Source: Anaeroplasma sp902783745 (lineage in GTDB: Bacteria > Bacillota_I > Bacilli_A > Acholeplasmatales > Anaeroplasmataceae). Taken from it: a stretch of DNA of 9,270 nucleotides. How positions within the stretch are numbered: the stretch's first letter is position 1; every line of letters begins with the position of its first letter. Position numbers and translations under genes: made by a program. Where the stretch lies: positions 1-9,270 of the forward strand of contig CAMOKL010000043.1 in NCBI GenBank assembly GCA_946617655.1, written 5' to 3'. Shown piece by piece: positions 1-7,243 of the stretch. Below the pieces are notes generated by a model. That model was given only the letters and a program-made list of their open reading frames with translations, ran no database searches and was not told the DNA's origin.

Positions 1-67
1 TATAACGATATTAGAAGTTAGAATCTTATGATTTTAATCATGAGAGGTTCAAATTGCAAAAAATCAT
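1..67 (+). other. Irregular 5' region of transketolase-like gene
   Basis: This stretch precedes the transketolase-like reading frame. The frame used from 68 onward is closed here by TGA (29-31), TAA (35-37) and TGA (41-43). An AGAGG-type ribosome binding site sits at 43-47, well placed for a TTG at 54 or a rare ATT at 53; only the ATT is in frame with the enzyme. Frame 3 reads as a plausible peptide (KLESYDFNHERFKLQKII) from about 15 to 68, then would need a one-base shift into LLSKAKK. Either the gene is frameshifted (natural or a sequencing indel), or it starts with an unusual codon. The end of an upstream gene, such as an N-terminal transketolase subunit, may also lie here but is too short to recognise. 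Confidence 0.4.
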
Positions 68-961
68 TTGTTATCAAAAGCAAAGAAAGATTCTAAGGTT
101 GTTGTTGTAACTCCAAATATGCCTGCAGCAATAGGATTAAATCAAGATGAAAGAAAATCATTGGGTTTTCAATTTGTTGATTGTGGTATTGCAGAAGAGC
201 AAGCTGTCGCAATGGCATCAGGTATTGCAAAAAGAGGTGCAAAGCCTGTAGTTGTTACTAACGCAACTTTCATGCAAAGAACATATGATCAGGTGAGTCA
301 CGATGTTTGTATTAACAATACAAATGTAACATTCTTAATTAATTATGCTAACTTCGATGGGTTAACTGATGTAACACATTTAGGTATATTTAGCTATTCA
401 ATATTTTCAAATATACCTAATCTTGTAATTTATTCACCATCATCAAAAGAAGAACTTTTAGAAGTGATGGATTATGCAATAGATGAGGCAAATCATCCAA
501 CAATGATTTTATTACCTGGAGATAAGGTAGTATCAAGAGAAATCAAAGAAGATATTAGAAATATTAATAAATTTGAAGTATCATATAAGGGTAGTGATGT
601 TGCGATTATTGCGTTAGGTGATTTTTATTCAAGAGGATTAGCTTTATATAATAAGTTAAAGAATGATTTGGGTATAAATCCAACATTAATTAATCCAAGA
701 TTTGCATCAGGTATAGACAAAGAATTATTAGATGATTTATTAAAAGATCATAAGCTTGTAATTACATTAGAAGATGGAATAAAAGAAGGTGGATTTGGAT
801 ATAAAATTAGTGAATACTATAGTGATAAAGACATTTATGTTAAGGTATACGGATTAGAAAAAGTATATTATGATAGATATAATCCAGATGAATTATTAAA
901 AGAATTAGGTATGGATACAAATTCAATGGTAGATTATATATCTAAGTTTTTAAATAAATAG
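68..961 (+). CDS. Transketolase/DXS-like protein, C-terminal half
   Basis: Thiamine-diphosphate enzyme half-protein, presumably cytoplasmic. It carries the pyrimidine-binding domain (about residues 10-160) and the transketolase C-terminal domain (about 170-290). Motifs follow 1-deoxy-D-xylulose-5-phosphate synthase more than classical transketolase. VDCGIAEEQAV (residues 37-47) matches the GIAEQHAV motif holding the Glu that activates the cofactor. FMQRTYDQVSHDV and IPNLVIYSPSSKEEL match the later part of the same domain, and TLINPRF plus a near-C-terminal LLKELGMD match DXS. The family is usually about 580-630 residues; this frame gives 297, so the cofactor-diphosphate-binding N-terminal half must be a separate upstream subunit or lost by frameshift. 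The TTG start at 68 is the first in-frame candidate but has no good ribosome binding site; ATT at 53 is better placed. The family call is firm; DXS versus a sugar transketolase activity cannot be settled. Confidence 0.85.
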   Translation: MLSKAKKDSKVVVVTPNMPAAIGLNQDERKSLGFQFVDCGIAEEQAVAMASGIAKRGAKPVVVTNATFMQRTYDQVSHDVCINNTNVTFLINYANFDGLTDVTHLGIFSYSIFSNIPNLVIYSPSSKEELLEVMDYAIDEANHPTMILLPGDKVVSREIKEDIRNINKFEVSYKGSDVAIIALGDFYSRGLALYNKLKNDLGINPTLINPRFASGIDKELLDDLLKDHKLVITLEDGIKEGGFGYKISEYYSDKDIYVKVYGLEKVYYDRYNPDELLKELGMDTNSMVDYISKFLNK

Positions 962-979
962 AATAAAAAAGGGAGTTAT

Positions 980-1153
980 ATGAAAGATATAAAATTGAAT
1001 GATAAACAAGTTATAATATTAAAAAGTTTATTAATACAAGAAATAGACTATCTAGAAAATGACGCAATTCCTAAAACAGAAGAAATTTTAGATAAGAATT
1101 CACTTGAAGATGAACTTAAAAATTGTAAAGAGTTATTAGAAAAAATAAGATAA
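980..1153 (+). CDS. Small helical hypothetical protein, 57 aa
   Basis: A short ORF beginning 18 bases after the transketolase-like gene, with a good ribosome binding site (AAAGGGAG, about 967-974) at proper distance from its ATG. The product starts MKDIKLNDKQVIILKSLLIQ and ends LKNCKELLEKIR. It is rich in Leu, Ile, Lys and Glu, with no signal peptide or membrane segment, and reads as two amphipathic helices (about residues 8-28 and 40-57) joined by a Pro-containing turn. Tight spacing and a shared downstream hairpin suggest co-transcription with the upstream enzyme gene. I do not recognise a family. The ribosome binding site, coding-like composition and operon position make it a credible real gene. 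Confidence 0.65.
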   Translation: MKDIKLNDKQVIILKSLLIQEIDYLENDAIPKTEEILDKNSLEDELKNCKELLEKIR

Positions 1154-1163
1154 CAAAGATTAA

Positions 1164-1214
1164 GGGCTGTCGAAACCTACTTTTTAAAAGTTGTTTTTTT
1201 CACAGCCCATTTTA
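1164..1214. terminator. Hairpin between convergent genes, probable terminator
   Basis: GGGCTGT (1164-1170) pairs perfectly with ACAGCCC (1202-1208). After one C-C mismatch the stem continues with GAAA/TTTT pairing around an AT-rich loop. It lies between the small + strand gene ending at 1153 and the - strand nucleotidase gene ending at 1219, so it may serve both. The tract after the stem on the + strand is only moderately T-rich (ATTTTATA), so it is less canonical than the terminator near 3857. Confidence 0.6.
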
Positions 1215-1218
1215 TATA

Positions 1219-2871
1219 TTATATAATTGTTATCCTACCTTCAGTATTAGCGTATTTATCGCTTAAATTTCCACCTAAATAATCCATAATATAGGCAATT
1301 AATACTTCATAATCCTTTGATACGTTATTGTTTAAGACATTATTGTCTTTAAACATAGTTGCGCCATCGCCACCTTCTAATAATAAATAATTATGTGAAG
1401 CGATAGTATATGTTTTTTCTAAGTCTAGGTCTATATATTCGTTACCGGATAATACTTTTATGTCTTTAACACGTCTTTTTCCTGTAATATCTAAGAAATT
1501 ACCAATTGAATCTATGGTAACAGAAGAGGAAATAGATGTATCAATAGTATATTTTAATCCTGATACTTGAGCAAATGCACCACATTCTCCTAAAGGCTGT
1601 CCATTTTCATCTTTATAATTAAATTCAGTGTATCTTGATGCAAATTCTAAGAAATCTCTTATTTCAGAGCCTTTTGCTTCAACAATTACTATTGTATTTC
1701 CAAATGGATTAACAGCTTGTATTTGCTGATAAGTTAAATCTCCACTAGGAATATTTGATCTTATTCCACCACCATTAGCAATGCCAATATCCGCACCAGT
1801 CTGTAATCTATATGAATCTGCAATTAGATTACCTATTGCAGTTTCTTGGTTTCTTGTGATTCTTGTGCCTGATGAATCAGTTATTTTTAATTCAATATCA
1901 CTTTTTGCAACTATTTTATTTGCGATTTGTGATAATTCACTATTTATTGAGTCAATATATAAAGATAATTCAGTATCTTTTTCATCATATGAATTAATGA
2001 ATTCAATTAATATGTTTCCGAAGCTTGTAATAGTTAATCTACCAAATTCTTTTAATTTAGTTCCTGCAGTACATATAGGAACATTTTTATTATCTTTATC
2101 TTTCATATAACTACAAGGTATATCTTTATGTGAATGTCCATCTAATACTGCATCTACACCTGATATATTTTTTAATAAATCAATAGAACCATAATCTATG
2201 TATTCACTTCCATATCCTAAATGAGATAATAGAATAATATATTTACATCCTAAATTCTTACATTCATTAATATTATCTTGTACGCATTTATAAAAAGCTT
2301 CTTTAGTATCAGAACTTAAGCTGTATGCTAGTTTTCCATCTTCTATAAAAGTAGAAGGATTAGATGATACAAATGTTTCAGGTGTTGTAATACCAATATA
2401 GCCTACTTTTGTATTTCCATATTCTTTTATACTATATGGTTTTACTTTACTAAATTTATCTTCATTTTCTCCTATATATGAAAGATTACATGATAATACT
2501 TGTCCATTGAATTTAGTAATTACATTACTTAACGCATCAATTCCATAATCAAAATCATGATTTCCAATTGTGTATAAGTCATAACCAGCTTTATTCATAA
2601 TGTTTATGATATATTCACCCTTAGAAATACTTCCTACTATATTTCCTTGTATTGCATCTCCTGTATCAACAAGAGTTACATATTTATTTGTTTTAGATAG
2701 CATATCTTTATAGGCTTTGATAGAAGAATAACCAATGTTTTCATCTATTGCACAATGTACATCTGAAGTAAATATGATATTTATGTCATAAATATCTACC
2801 TTATTACATCCTGTTAATACAATTATAAATAAAGTTAAAATAAATAGGATTATAATACTTTTTTTCTTCAT
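1219..2871 (-). CDS. 5'-nucleotidase/metallophosphoesterase lipoprotein
   Basis: Predicted lipid-anchored surface hydrolase of the UshA/YfkN type, which dephosphorylates extracellular nucleotides so nucleosides and phosphate can be salvaged. The 550-residue product has a hydrophobic signal and lipobox LTGC (Cys22). The N-terminal calcineurin-like domain (about 30-290) shows the dinuclear-metal motifs in order: SDVH (Asp37, His39), DTGD (Asp72), GNHD (Asn104, His105), LLSH (His217) and DGHSH (His246, His248). The C-terminal 5'-nucleotidase domain (about 335-520) has GNLIAD, NGGGIR (366-371), NPFGN and EGGDGATMF. Length and motif order are normal for the family and nothing appears broken. ATG at 2871 is preferred over the TTG at 2886 because a strong ribosome binding site lies between them. 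It is divergent from the acetolactate decarboxylase gene across a 143-bp AT-rich gap. The exact substrate (nucleotides, cyclic nucleotides or UDP-sugars) is not determined. Confidence 0.93.
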   Translation of the reverse strand: MKKKSIIILFILTLFIIVLTGCNKVDIYDINIIFTSDVHCAIDENIGYSSIKAYKDMLSKTNKYVTLVDTGDAIQGNIVGSISKGEYIINIMNKAGYDLYTIGNHDFDYGIDALSNVITKFNGQVLSCNLSYIGENEDKFSKVKPYSIKEYGNTKVGYIGITTPETFVSSNPSTFIEDGKLAYSLSSDTKEAFYKCVQDNINECKNLGCKYIILLSHLGYGSEYIDYGSIDLLKNISGVDAVLDGHSHKDIPCSYMKDKDNKNVPICTAGTKLKEFGRLTITSFGNILIEFINSYDEKDTELSLYIDSINSELSQIANKIVAKSDIELKITDSSGTRITRNQETAIGNLIADSYRLQTGADIGIANGGGIRSNIPSGDLTYQQIQAVNPFGNTIVIVEAKGSEIRDFLEFASRYTEFNYKDENGQPLGECGAFAQVSGLKYTIDTSISSSVTIDSIGNFLDITGKRRVKDIKVLSGNEYIDLDLEKTYTIASHNYLLLEGGDGATMFKDNNVLNNNVSKDYEVLIAYIMDYLGGNLSDKYANTEGRITII

Positions 2872-2877
2872 ACCGAT

Positions 2878-2884
2878 TCCTCCC
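2878..2884 (-). promoter_or_regulatory. Ribosome binding site deciding nucleotidase start
   Basis: On the - strand GGGAGGA lies six bases before the ATG at 2871. It falls inside the extended frame that would begin with TTG at 2886, so the longer start (adding MGGIG) is very unlikely to be used. Confidence 0.8.
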
Positions 2885-3014
2885 AACTTAATTTAATAAT
2901 AACATTACTAATTTAAAAAGTAAAAAGCAATATTAAAAAAATAAACAATATGATAAAATAAATATAGATTAATTTGTTTGTTTAAAATTTAATATATATT
3001 ATTAAGGAGGAAAT

Positions 3015-3830
3015 ATGAAAAAATTATTATTATCGTCTTTATTATTACCAGTATCTTTTATCGCATTATGCGGATGTAGTAATAATAGAGCAAAGGAATC
3101 TAATAAGTATAATACTGAAGCAATACACCAGGTATCATTATTACAAGGGTTAATGCTTGGGGATTATTATGGAAGCGTAAGTGTTAAAGAATTAAAGAGT
3201 ATGGGAAATACTGGTATTGGTACATTTAATAGCTTAAATGGTGAATTAATATTAATTGATGGAATTTGTTATCGCGCAAATGAGTCATTAGAATTAGAAG
3301 TAGTTAGTGATGATGAAACTGTACCATTTGCGGATGTTACATTCTTAGATAATGATTTAAGCTATGAATTAAATGGCCTAAATAGTATTGAAGAGCTAAA
3401 ATCCACTTTAGATAGCAAAGTTAAAGAGCTTGGTACTAATCGTTTTTATATGATTAGAATAGATGGATTATTTGATGAGATATATTTTAGAAGCGAGAAA
3501 AAGCAATCTTTACCATATAAGCCTTTAAATGAAGTATTAAAAACAGATCAAACATTTAAAACAATGACTAATACAAATGGAAGCATAGTTGGATTATATA
3601 CACCAAATTATATGTCTGATTTAAATGCGGTAGGATGGCATTTCCATTTTGTTACAGAGGATAGAAGAAATGGAGGTCATGTATTAAATGCTGATTTAGG
3701 TGAATGTAATATTACATGGGATTATACAGATTCATTTAATATGTATTTACCAGATGGTGAATTCTTTAATAGCTTAGATTTAAAAGTTGATCAAGATGAT
3801 GCTATTAAAGAGGTTGAACAAGGAAATTAA
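3015..3830 (+). CDS. budA: Alpha-acetolactate decarboxylase, lipoprotein form
   Basis: Converts 2-acetolactate to acetoin, the branch leading to acetoin and 2,3-butanediol. The 271-residue product begins with a lipoprotein signal (MKKLLL..., lipobox LCGC, Cys21), so it should be exported and membrane-anchored. The family domain starts near IHQVSLLQGLMLGDYYG (37-53) and continues through GELILIDGICYR (76-87), MIRIDG (146-151) and the metal-binding WHFHF...GGHVL segment. His209, His211 and His222 match the three zinc ligands of the Brevibacillus enzyme. Arg148 in MIRIDG probably corresponds to the known active-site Arg. Length is normal for an exported form. A near-ideal ribosome binding site (AAGGAGG, 3004-3010) precedes the ATG. 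No acetolactate synthase lies beside it. It is transcribed divergently from the nucleotidase gene and ends at a strong hairpin terminator. The symbol follows family usage (also alsD). Confidence 0.93.
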   Translation: MKKLLLSSLLLPVSFIALCGCSNNRAKESNKYNTEAIHQVSLLQGLMLGDYYGSVSVKELKSMGNTGIGTFNSLNGELILIDGICYRANESLELEVVSDDETVPFADVTFLDNDLSYELNGLNSIEELKSTLDSKVKELGTNRFYMIRIDGLFDEIYFRSEKKQSLPYKPLNEVLKTDQTFKTMTNTNGSIVGLYTPNYMSDLNAVGWHFHFVTEDRRNGGHVLNADLGECNITWDYTDSFNMYLPDGEFFNSLDLKVDQDDAIKEVEQGN

Positions 3831-3856
3831 TTAAAAAAATTTAGATGAAATATGAA

Positions 3857-3898
3857 AAAGTGATTGTAATTTTTTTTACAATCACTTTCATTTTTTTT
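3857..3898. terminator. Strong bidirectional rho-independent terminator
   Basis: A perfect 13-bp stem, AAAGTGATTGTAA (3857-3869) with its complement at 3876-3888, closes a six-T loop. Eight T residues follow on the + strand (3891-3898). On the - strand the stem directly follows the stop codon of the large surface-protein gene, with a shorter T-rich tail. It therefore separates the two convergent genes. Confidence 0.88.
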
Positions 3899-6848
3899 AT
3901 TTAATTGCTAATGCGTTATATACAAATCTTGTCTCGTATTTACCTAATAAATATATAAAATTATACATATCATCGTTTAAATTTATTGTTTTAGTATATT
4001 TATTTAAATTTACATGAGAATATGTTACTTCCCAATCTATTGCTTCATATTCTGAAGATATGGTAGTAAACCACATAAAACTTCTTTGTGAATTTATTGT
4101 AGTTATATTTTTACAACCACTAAGTACTCCAGCACCAATATAATTAATACTATTTGGAATATTTAATGTAGTAATTAATGTTCCTGAGAATGCATAATCA
4201 GCAATAACACTTAAATTACCATATTGGTTTATATCAATTTTGCTTAGGCTTGTACATCCCATAAACGCTCTGTTTCCGATACTAACTAATTCATCAGGAA
4301 TAACAATATTTTTAAGATTTGAATGACTAAGGAAAGTAGAAGAACCAATTACCTTACAATTACTATTTATAGTTATTTTTGAAGTGTTAGGTACATCATA
4401 TAATAAGAAATAGTCATTATTAGATGAAGGAATGTATTTGTTATTATTTTCTACAACAAAATTAACATTTGTATAAGACACTATTCTTTCTCCTGCAAAT
4501 CTTAAATAATCACTTACTTTAAATGTAGATAACTCACTATTGTAAGCAAATGCAGTATCATCAATCACTCTTAATTTTGCACCAGCAACAAATGATTTTA
4601 TAGCACAAGAATAGAATGCAGATTCACCTATTTCAAGTAAATCATCGTGATTAATGAATGTAGAAAATTTAGAACAATAACCAAATGCATTATCATCAAT
4701 GTATTTAACGTTTTTAAAATTAAATGATTCTAATTTCTTACAACCATAGAATGCGAAATTAGGTATTTTTTCAAAGTATGTAATAGCACCTGGATTTGAT
4801 GATGAAGAATTGTTAAATCCAGTAAATGATTCACAACCACGGAAGCAGCTATGCTCTAATGCAGTTATATATTCTCCATTAAGTATTACTAAACCAGACT
4901 GAGAAAAAGCATAGCTAGGTAATGTATGTAATGCATTAGATAATCTAATTCTTTCAAGATTAGAGCAACTCATAAAGCATTCACTTTCTAATTCAGTAAT
5001 ACTATCTGGTAAATATACCCATGCGATTGATGTATTATATCTAAATGCATTTGCAGTTACCTTTTTAACAGGTAATCCATAACGGTAATAAGGGATATAA
5101 ACATTTACATCAGTTCCAGAATAACCACTTACAGAATAATATCCACTTTGTTTAGAAAAGCTTAGTCCTTTAGTATATTGATCACTATATACTGTTAGGC
5201 TATATGAATCAAAATCATCACCATCATAATATTTTTTACCGTCTTCATCATACCAGTCTGATTTTTCTAAATAAGCACCAAGGTCAGCACTAATAAATCC
5301 GTCTTGAAATTCCAAATATTTTGTTTCTTGATTATAAATTTCGCCATTATAGTTTCTTAGAATATATGTAACACTAACTAGTTGTTCCCATTGAGCATTT
5401 AATGTTATATCTTTTTTAGGCATATCATTTGTAAATACCCATTTAGTATTGCCGTTATACCATCCTAAGAATTTATAACCATCTTTAGTTGGATCTTCTG
5501 GCTTTTCAATTTGACTTGTCCATGAAACCATTTGTGATGTTACAGAAGTACCACCATTTGAATTAAATGTAACTTTATATTTTACAGGCTCTGTGTCATA
5601 TAGTGCATATAATATAGTATCATGTGTAATTGGAGTGTTTTCAAAATCAAATTTGTTAACAGTAGTACTAGAAGTACTAAAGCACTTAAATGAGTAAATA
5701 TATGAAGCATCAGAGCTTCTAGTTGCTACAATTGGATCTAAGTAAGAACCATATTTTACAGTTTTTGATGCAATTTCATTACCATATGTTACAAAACTAA
5801 CAGTGTATGATCTTAATGTTTTAGTCCATTTTGCATATAATTTAATATCATCTGTAATTTGAGTTTCATTAAATTTGAATTCATTTTTTAACTCAGGATC
5901 TGTATAGAAGCACTCAAATGTATAATCATAATCAATTGTAGATTCTTTAGTTGGTATAATTTCTTCTAAATATGAACCATAAGCAATAGCTTTATCATCA
6001 ATTTTATTACCACCGTTAGTATCGAAACTTACAGTATAATATCTTAATAATTTGTTCCACTTTGCATATAGCGTAAATGAGCTAGTGATTTTTTCATCAA
6101 AATCATAACTATTTTTAAATTCAGGATCTGTATACCATCCACCAAATCTATATGTATATTGTTTGTCATCCTCTCTTATAGGATCAGTTGGCTTTATAAC
6201 TTTATTTTTATATCCAACCTTTATAGTTTCAGTTTTAGGTTGTTCTAAATTATAATCAAATGTAATATCATATTTTCTTGCTTGCTCTTCATATAAGGCA
6301 GTTAATACTACATCGCTATCAACAGTATCATTTTCAAAATCGAAAAGTTTTTTTCTATTTTCATCATACCAAGCGTAAAATGTATATTCCTTACTTTCAC
6401 TTGGTTTTTTAACTGGGTCAGATGGTTTTTCAATTTTAGAACCATTTTCTACAACTATTGGGGTAATATTATTTCCACCTTTTGTATTGAAACTAACAGT
6501 TACCAAATATTTAGTTACTTGAGTTATTGTTGTATCTGATGTAGTTTGAGTTATATCATCAGTAGTAGTTATAGATGGATTATCTGATGTTGTAGATAAA
6601 ACTTCAGTAGTAGTATCAACAGTAGTAGTATCAATAGTTGTTGATGCAACATCAGTAGTAGTATCAATAGTTGTTGATGCAACATCGGTAGTAGTATCAA
6701 TTGTAGTAGATGCAACATCGGTAGTAGTATCAATAGTTGTTGAATTTACTTTACTAACATTTGTTGTTTTAGTTTGTGTACAACCTGCAAGTGCTAACGC
6801 AATTGTACTAGCAATTATTAAGGATTTTAATTTCATTTTCTTTTTCAT
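3897..6848 (-). CDS. Surface lipoprotein: Thr stalk, InlB B-repeats, BspA-type LRRs
   Basis: Large (983-residue) predicted surface adhesin-like protein. Order of parts: lipoprotein signal with lipobox LAGC (Cys23); Thr-rich low-complexity stalk (about 30-112) including three exact copies of an 11-residue unit STTIDTTTDVA; five InlB-type B-repeats (Listeria-Bacteroides repeats) at about 114-189, 191-266, 268-343, 346-418 and 422-490. The B-repeats are recognised by openings like VSFNTKGG, VSFDTNGG and VTFNSNGG and endings like LYAKW, with GWY in the middle. A spacer (about 491-565) follows, then BspA-type leucine-rich repeats (about 570-925) with units such as SIGNRAFMGCTSLSKI and YIDDNAFGYCSKF. 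A unique C-terminal tail has no LPXTG or membrane anchor, so attachment is by lipid only. A GGAGGG ribosome binding site supports ATG 6848. Such repeats occur in proteins binding host cells, mucus or other bacteria; the ligand here is unknown. Confidence 0.93.
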   Translation of the reverse strand: MKKKMKLKSLIIASTIALALAGCTQTKTTNVSKVNSTTIDTTTDVASTTIDTTTDVASTTIDTTTDVASTTIDTTTVDTTTEVLSTTSDNPSITTTDDITQTTSDTTITQVTKYLVTVSFNTKGGNNITPIVVENGSKIEKPSDPVKKPSESKEYTFYAWYDENRKKLFDFENDTVDSDVVLTALYEEQARKYDITFDYNLEQPKTETIKVGYKNKVIKPTDPIREDDKQYTYRFGGWYTDPEFKNSYDFDEKITSSFTLYAKWNKLLRYYTVSFDTNGGNKIDDKAIAYGSYLEEIIPTKESTIDYDYTFECFYTDPELKNEFKFNETQITDDIKLYAKWTKTLRSYTVSFVTYGNEIASKTVKYGSYLDPIVATRSSDASYIYSFKCFSTSSTTVNKFDFENTPITHDTILYALYDTEPVKYKVTFNSNGGTSVTSQMVSWTSQIEKPEDPTKDGYKFLGWYNGNTKWVFTNDMPKKDITLNAQWEQLVSVTYILRNYNGEIYNQETKYLEFQDGFISADLGAYLEKSDWYDEDGKKYYDGDDFDSYSLTVYSDQYTKGLSFSKQSGYYSVSGYSGTDVNVYIPYYRYGLPVKKVTANAFRYNTSIAWVYLPDSITELESECFMSCSNLERIRLSNALHTLPSYAFSQSGLVILNGEYITALEHSCFRGCESFTGFNNSSSSNPGAITYFEKIPNFAFYGCKKLESFNFKNVKYIDDNAFGYCSKFSTFINHDDLLEIGESAFYSCAIKSFVAGAKLRVIDDTAFAYNSELSTFKVSDYLRFAGERIVSYTNVNFVVENNNKYIPSSNNDYFLLYDVPNTSKITINSNCKVIGSSTFLSHSNLKNIVIPDELVSIGNRAFMGCTSLSKIDINQYGNLSVIADYAFSGTLITTLNIPNSINYIGAGVLSGCKNITTINSQRSFMWFTTISSEYEAIDWEVTYSHVNLNKYTKTINLNDDMYNFIYLLGKYETRFVYNALAIK
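6643..6741 (-). repeat. Three 33-bp tandem repeats in stalk of surface protein
   Basis: Three successive 33-base units, each beginning GATGCAACATC on the + strand (at 6643, 6676 and 6709), encode STTIDTTTDVA on the - strand. Copies differ at only a few third-position bases. A partial fourth unit lies toward the C-terminal side. The period is a multiple of three, so copy-number change would alter stalk length without breaking the frame. Confidence 0.9.
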
Positions 6849-6872
6849 AATACTCCCTCCAAAATTATTTTA

Positions 6873-6900
6873 ATTATATCATATATATTACATGGTTAAA
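6873..6900 (-). promoter_or_regulatory. Possible sigma-70 promoter of surface-protein gene
   Basis: Read on the - strand, TTTAAC (6900-6895), a 16-base spacer and a perfect TATAAT (6878-6873) lie about 25-50 bases upstream of the start codon. The -35 element is poor and the whole region is AT-rich, so chance matches are common. Another TATTATAAT-like stretch lies farther upstream. Confidence 0.4.
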
Positions 6901-7003
6901 CACTAAATTTAACTTTTTATTATAATAGTTCATATAATAATTTTGTTGCCAAAAAAACAGCATTTAAATAGTATATTTTGATTTGGAATTTATCGTTTAA
7001 ATA

Positions 7004-7032
7004 TCGACAAGAGAAGCTTTTTTGACTATAAT
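7004..7032 (+). promoter_or_regulatory. Good sigma-70 promoter for ATPase remnant/lipoprotein unit
   Basis: TCGACA (7004-7009) is one base from the consensus -35. It is separated by exactly 17 bases from a perfect TATAAT (7027-7032). It points at the short ATPase-like ORF at 7067 and the lipoprotein at 7240, and is the best promoter-like pair I saw in the window. Confidence 0.6.
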
Positions 7033-7066
7033 CTAATTGAAATTGAGAATAGTCGGAGTTGCTATA

Positions 7067-7243
7067 ATGACATACATTAATAGAGCGATTGAAGACATAC
7101 TTAAAAATGGATTTGAAACAGCTAAGTCTATAGCAATCACAGGGTCTAGACAAGATTCAAATTATGTTATTCATTATGTTTGTGGAATATTAACAATGCA
7201 TAAAACCTTTTACGCAATTATACAAGGAGGGTATTTTTTATGA
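7067..7243 (+). pseudogene. Truncated ATPase remnant, DUF4143-type N-terminus
   Basis: A 58-codon ORF with ATG at 7067, eight bases after GGAG (7055-7058). Its first 29 residues (MTYINRAIEDILKN... to AITGSRQ) read like the start of DUF4143-type AAA ATPases, which typically open with a YI.R.IE motif and run into TG.RQ(S/V)GKT, the Walker A loop. Here the match stops exactly at GSRQ. The following residues (DSNYVIHYVCG...) have no GKT/GKS and look unrelated, so nucleotide binding cannot be intact. The full family is about 400 residues. The ORF closes with a TGA overlapping the ATG of the next gene (ATGA), so it could now act as a leader peptide translated ahead of the lipoprotein. The family match is by eye. 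A genuine small gene is the alternative. Confidence 0.5.

Noticed and set aside
1781..2110. + strand ORF of 109 codons
   Set aside because: It lies antisense inside the nucleotidase gene, whose motifs are unmistakable, and has no ribosome binding site or family signature.
2872..2886. TTG start adding five residues to the nucleotidase
   Set aside because: The strong ribosome binding site lies within this extension and points to the ATG at 2871, which directly begins a typical MKKKS lipoprotein signal.
6920..7153. - strand ORF of 77 codons
   Set aside because: It runs antisense across the good + strand promoter and the ATPase-like remnant; the peptide is not protein-like and lacks a ribosome binding site.
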